Source: Kitasatospora albolonga (GTDB lineage Bacteria > Actinomycetota > Actinomycetes > Streptomycetales > Streptomycetaceae). From it: DNA of 64,000 nucleotides. Both the position numbers and the translations under genes were made by a program. The notes below the pieces were generated by a model. It made no database searches and had not been told where the DNA came from. It was given only the letters and a program-made list of their open reading frames with translations. The DNA lies in NCBI GenBank assembly GCA_002082585.1, contig CP020563.1, forward strand, positions 2,164,001 through 2,228,000, written 5' to 3'. This document shows positions 61,947-64,000 of the stretch, piece by piece; position 1 is the first letter of the stretch, and each line of letters opens with the position of its first letter.

Positions 61947-64000
61947 CAGGGCCGCCTCCCGGTGGTGGCCGGAGAGCCGGTGAGTCCGGGCTGGCCCGCG
62001 GGCTGCGGCACCAGGAACTCGGGGTCGGCCTGCTCGCCCTCCGGCTGGACCGGCCGGGGGTCGTACGGCTTGATCTTCGGGGCGTGGATCGAGCCGTCGG
62101 GCTGGATCTTCGGCAGCTTCGTCTGCGGCTTGGGCAGCAGGGCCCTCTTCAGGTCCTGGTTGCCCTGCTCGTCGAGGCCGTAGAGCGCGTCGTAGATCTT
62201 GCGGACGGCGGGCCCGGAGGCGCCGGAGCCGGTGCCGCCCTGGGAGATCGTCATGACGATCGTGTAGTCGTCGGTGTAGGTGGCGAACCACGAGGTGGTC
62301 TGCTTGCCGTAGACCTGGGCCGTACCGGTCTTGGCGCGCATCGGGATCTTGTCCTGCGGCCAGCCGCCGAACCGCCAGGCCGCCGTGCCGCCGGGCTCGA
62401 CCACGGCACGCAGGCCCTTGTCGAGGTCCTTGACGGTCTTGGCGTCGACGGGCAGCTTGCCCTGGGCCTTGGGCTTGATCTCCTGGACCGTCCTGCCGTC
62501 GGGGCTCACCACGGCCTTGCCGATCGTGGGCGCGTGGAGGGTGCCGCCGTTGCTGATCGCGGCATAGGCGGTGGCCATCTGGATGGGGGTGACGAGGACG
62601 TCACCCTGGCCGATGGAGTAGTTGATGCTGTCGTACGCCTTGAGCTGGTTGCCCTCCAGGCAGTTCTCGTAGGCGATCTGCTGCACGTACGTACCGCCCT
62701 TCTTGCCCTCCTTGCACCAGGCGTCCTTGTTCGCGTTCCAGAAGTTCTGCTTCCAGTCCCGGTCCGGGATGCGGCCCTTGACCTCGTTCGGCAGGTCGAT
62801 GCCGGTCTCGGAGCCGAGGCCGAAGTCCCGGGCGGTCGTGTAGAACCAGTTCTTGGCGTCCTTCCTCGGCTTTATGCCGCCGTCCCGCGACCACTCCTGG
62901 TGGCCGAGCCGGTAGAAGACGGTGTTGCAGGAGTACTTGAGCGCGTCGCCGAGGGTGATGGGGCCGTGCCCCTTGGACTCGAAGTTCGCGAAGGTCTGGC
63001 TGCCGAGGCTGTAGGAGCTGCTGCAGTCGTAGCGGCCGTCGAAGGGGTAACCGGCCCGCACGGCGGCGCTCGCCGAGACGATCTTGAAGACGGAGCCGGC
63101 CGGTGCCTGGCCCTGGATGCCCCGGTTGAGCAGCGGGTAGTTCGACTTCTTGCTGGTGAGCTTGGCGTACTGCTTGCCGGAGATCCCGCCGACCCAGTCG
63201 TTGGGGTCGTAGTCGGGCTGGGAGGCCATCGAGACGATGCGGCCCGTACGGGACTCCATGACGACGACGGCCCCGGAGTCGGCCTCGTACTTACGGCCGG
63301 TGATCTTGTCGGTCTCCTGGCGGACGGTCTTCATCGCCTGGGCGAGCTCGTACTCCGCGACCGCCTGGACCCGGGCGTCGAGGCTGGTGATCAGGTTGGA
63401 GCCGGGCACCGCGGGGTCGTTCTCCGCCTCGCCCATGACCCGGCCGAGGTTGTCGACCTCGTACCGGGTGACGCCCGCCTTGCCGCGCAGCTCCTTGTCG
63501 TACGTGCGCTCCAGGCCCGAGCGGCCGACCTGGTCGGAGCGCAGATAGGGCGAGGGGCCGTCCAGCGCCTTCTGGATCTCCTCGTCGGTGACGGGCGAGA
63601 GGTAGCCGAGGACCTGCGCGGTCTTCGCCTTGCCGGGTGCGGCGTAGCGGCGTACGGCGGTGGGTTCGGCGGTGATGCCGGGGAAGTCCTCGGCGCGCTC
63701 GCGGATCTGGAGGGCCTGCTGGGTGGTGGCCTCGTCGGTGACCGGGATCGGCTGGTAGGGCGAGCCGTTCCAGCAGGGCTGGGGGGTCTTGGAGTCGCAG
63801 AGGCGGACCTTGTCCCGGACGTCCTCGGGCTTCATGTCCAGGACCTCGGCGAGCCGGGTGAGGACGCCGACGCCGTCGTCCTTCATCTTCAGCAGCTCGG
63901 TACGGCTCGCGGAGACGACGAGCCGGGTCTCGTTGTCGGCGAGCGGAACGCCCCGCGCGTCGAGGATCGAGCCGCGCACGGCGGGCTGGACGACCTGCTG
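61946..64000 (-). CDS. mrdA: class B penicillin-binding protein PBP2 (5' end outside the window)
   Basis: 685 codons visible; the frame runs to base 64000 with the N-terminus missing. The visible part begins with the dimerisation region (VRGSILDARGVPLADN) and carries the transpeptidase domain: SxxK motif GSVFK within AGSVFKIVSASAAV, SxN as YSCNTVFYRLG and KTG as MRAKTGTAQVYG, all intact. The C-terminal tail is Pro-rich (PKIQPDGSIHAPKIKP). It crosslinks peptidoglycan together with RodA/Sfr, to which it is coupled. In Streptomyces the genes upstream are mreD, mreC and mreB, expected just beyond the window. Confidence 0.95.
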   Translation of the reverse strand, partial: QQVVQPAVRGSILDARGVPLADNETRLVVSASRTELLKMKDDGVGVLTRLAEVLDMKPEDVRDKVRLCDSKTPQPCWNGSPYQPIPVTDEATTQQALQIRERAEDFPGITAEPTAVRRYAAPGKAKTAQVLGYLSPVTDEEIQKALDGPSPYLRSDQVGRSGLERTYDKELRGKAGVTRYEVDNLGRVMGEAENDPAVPGSNLITSLDARVQAVAEYELAQAMKTVRQETDKITGRKYEADSGAVVVMESRTGRIVSMASQPDYDPNDWVGGISGKQYAKLTSKKSNYPLLNRGIQGQAPAGSVFKIVSASAAVRAGYPFDGRYDCSSSYSLGSQTFANFESKGHGPITLGDALKYSCNTVFYRLGHQEWSRDGGIKPRKDAKNWFYTTARDFGLGSETGIDLPNEVKGRIPDRDWKQNFWNANKDAWCKEGKKGGTYVQQIAYENCLEGNQLKAYDSINYSIGQGDVLVTPIQMATAYAAISNGGTLHAPTIGKAVVSPDGRTVQEIKPKAQGKLPVDAKTVKDLDKGLRAVVEPGGTAAWRFGGWPQDKIPMRAKTGTAQVYGKQTTSWFATYTDDYTIVMTISQGGTGSGASGPAVRKIYDALYGLDEQGNQDLKRALLPKPQTKLPKIQPDGSIHAPKIKPYDPRPVQPEGEQADPEFLVPQPAGQPGLTGSPATTGRRP

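Overview
The window is chromosomal DNA of a high-GC actinomycete, almost certainly Streptomyces. GC is very high with strong third-position GC bias, GTG and overlapping GTGA/ATGA starts are common, and the core gene order comEC-comEA-degV-leuS / rsfS-LCP-nadD / proA-proB / obg-rpmA-rplU / rne / paired radical-SAM genes / rodA-pbp2 is the order I know from Streptomyces chromosomes. Nearly all housekeeping genes are on the minus strand.

Layout. 1-3800 is an accessory-looking patch: a broken IS630-type transposase, a divergent DHA2 drug-efflux pump and MarR regulator with a paired inverted-repeat operator, and the tail of a PPOX-like flavoenzyme. 3827-9888 holds the DNA-uptake pair comEC/comEA, degV and a membrane protein of unknown role. 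10052-13073 is leuS preceded by a complete leucine attenuator (leader peptide with three Leu codons, pause hairpin, terminator). 13432-16622 is a plus-strand pair: a two-histidine-pair (b-heme-type) membrane protein and a NuoF-like flavoprotein fused to a one-cluster ferredoxin. 16723-17606 has two identical tRNA-Ala(GGC) genes flanking two small zinc-ribbon genes. 17737-21878 is a histidine phosphatase, rsfS, an LCP/LytR_C protein, nadD and two tiny membrane proteins. 21990-25004 holds an M48 protease and two related membrane proteins; 25259-28420 is proA, an unknown gene and proB.

28606-37000 and 40602-50359 together form a large cell-wall glycopolymer region, split by obg-rpmA-rplU and a small secreted protein. 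The first part has a fused IspD-like cytidylyltransferase/SDR reductase (Bcs1/TarI-TarJ type, expected to make CDP-ribitol), two TagB/TagF-like polyol-phosphate transferases (one with its own membrane segments) and a GT2. The second part has divergent operons encoding a nucleotide-sugar dehydrogenase, a Gfo/Idh oxidoreductase, a DegT aminotransferase, a left-handed-helix acetyltransferase and a UDP-HexNAc 2-epimerase, together with GT2, GT4 and acyltransferase-3 genes. That enzyme set matches the Wbp pathway to a UDP-diacetamido-uronic acid such as UDP-ManNAc3NAcA. My reading is a wall polymer containing polyol phosphate and a diacetamido-uronic acid, possibly O-acylated. No polymerase, flippase or ABC exporter is visible in the window.

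50692-64000 returns to conserved genes: a very large RNase E/G with repeated basic arms and a histone-H1-like tail, the TIGR03936/TIGR03960 gene pair separated by a repeat-built membrane protein, a CYTH-CHAD protein, and rodA with a 5'-truncated PBP2 gene running off the window end. Starts were chosen by ribosome-binding sites; two genes (18387 and 55975) are best explained by CTG start codons.
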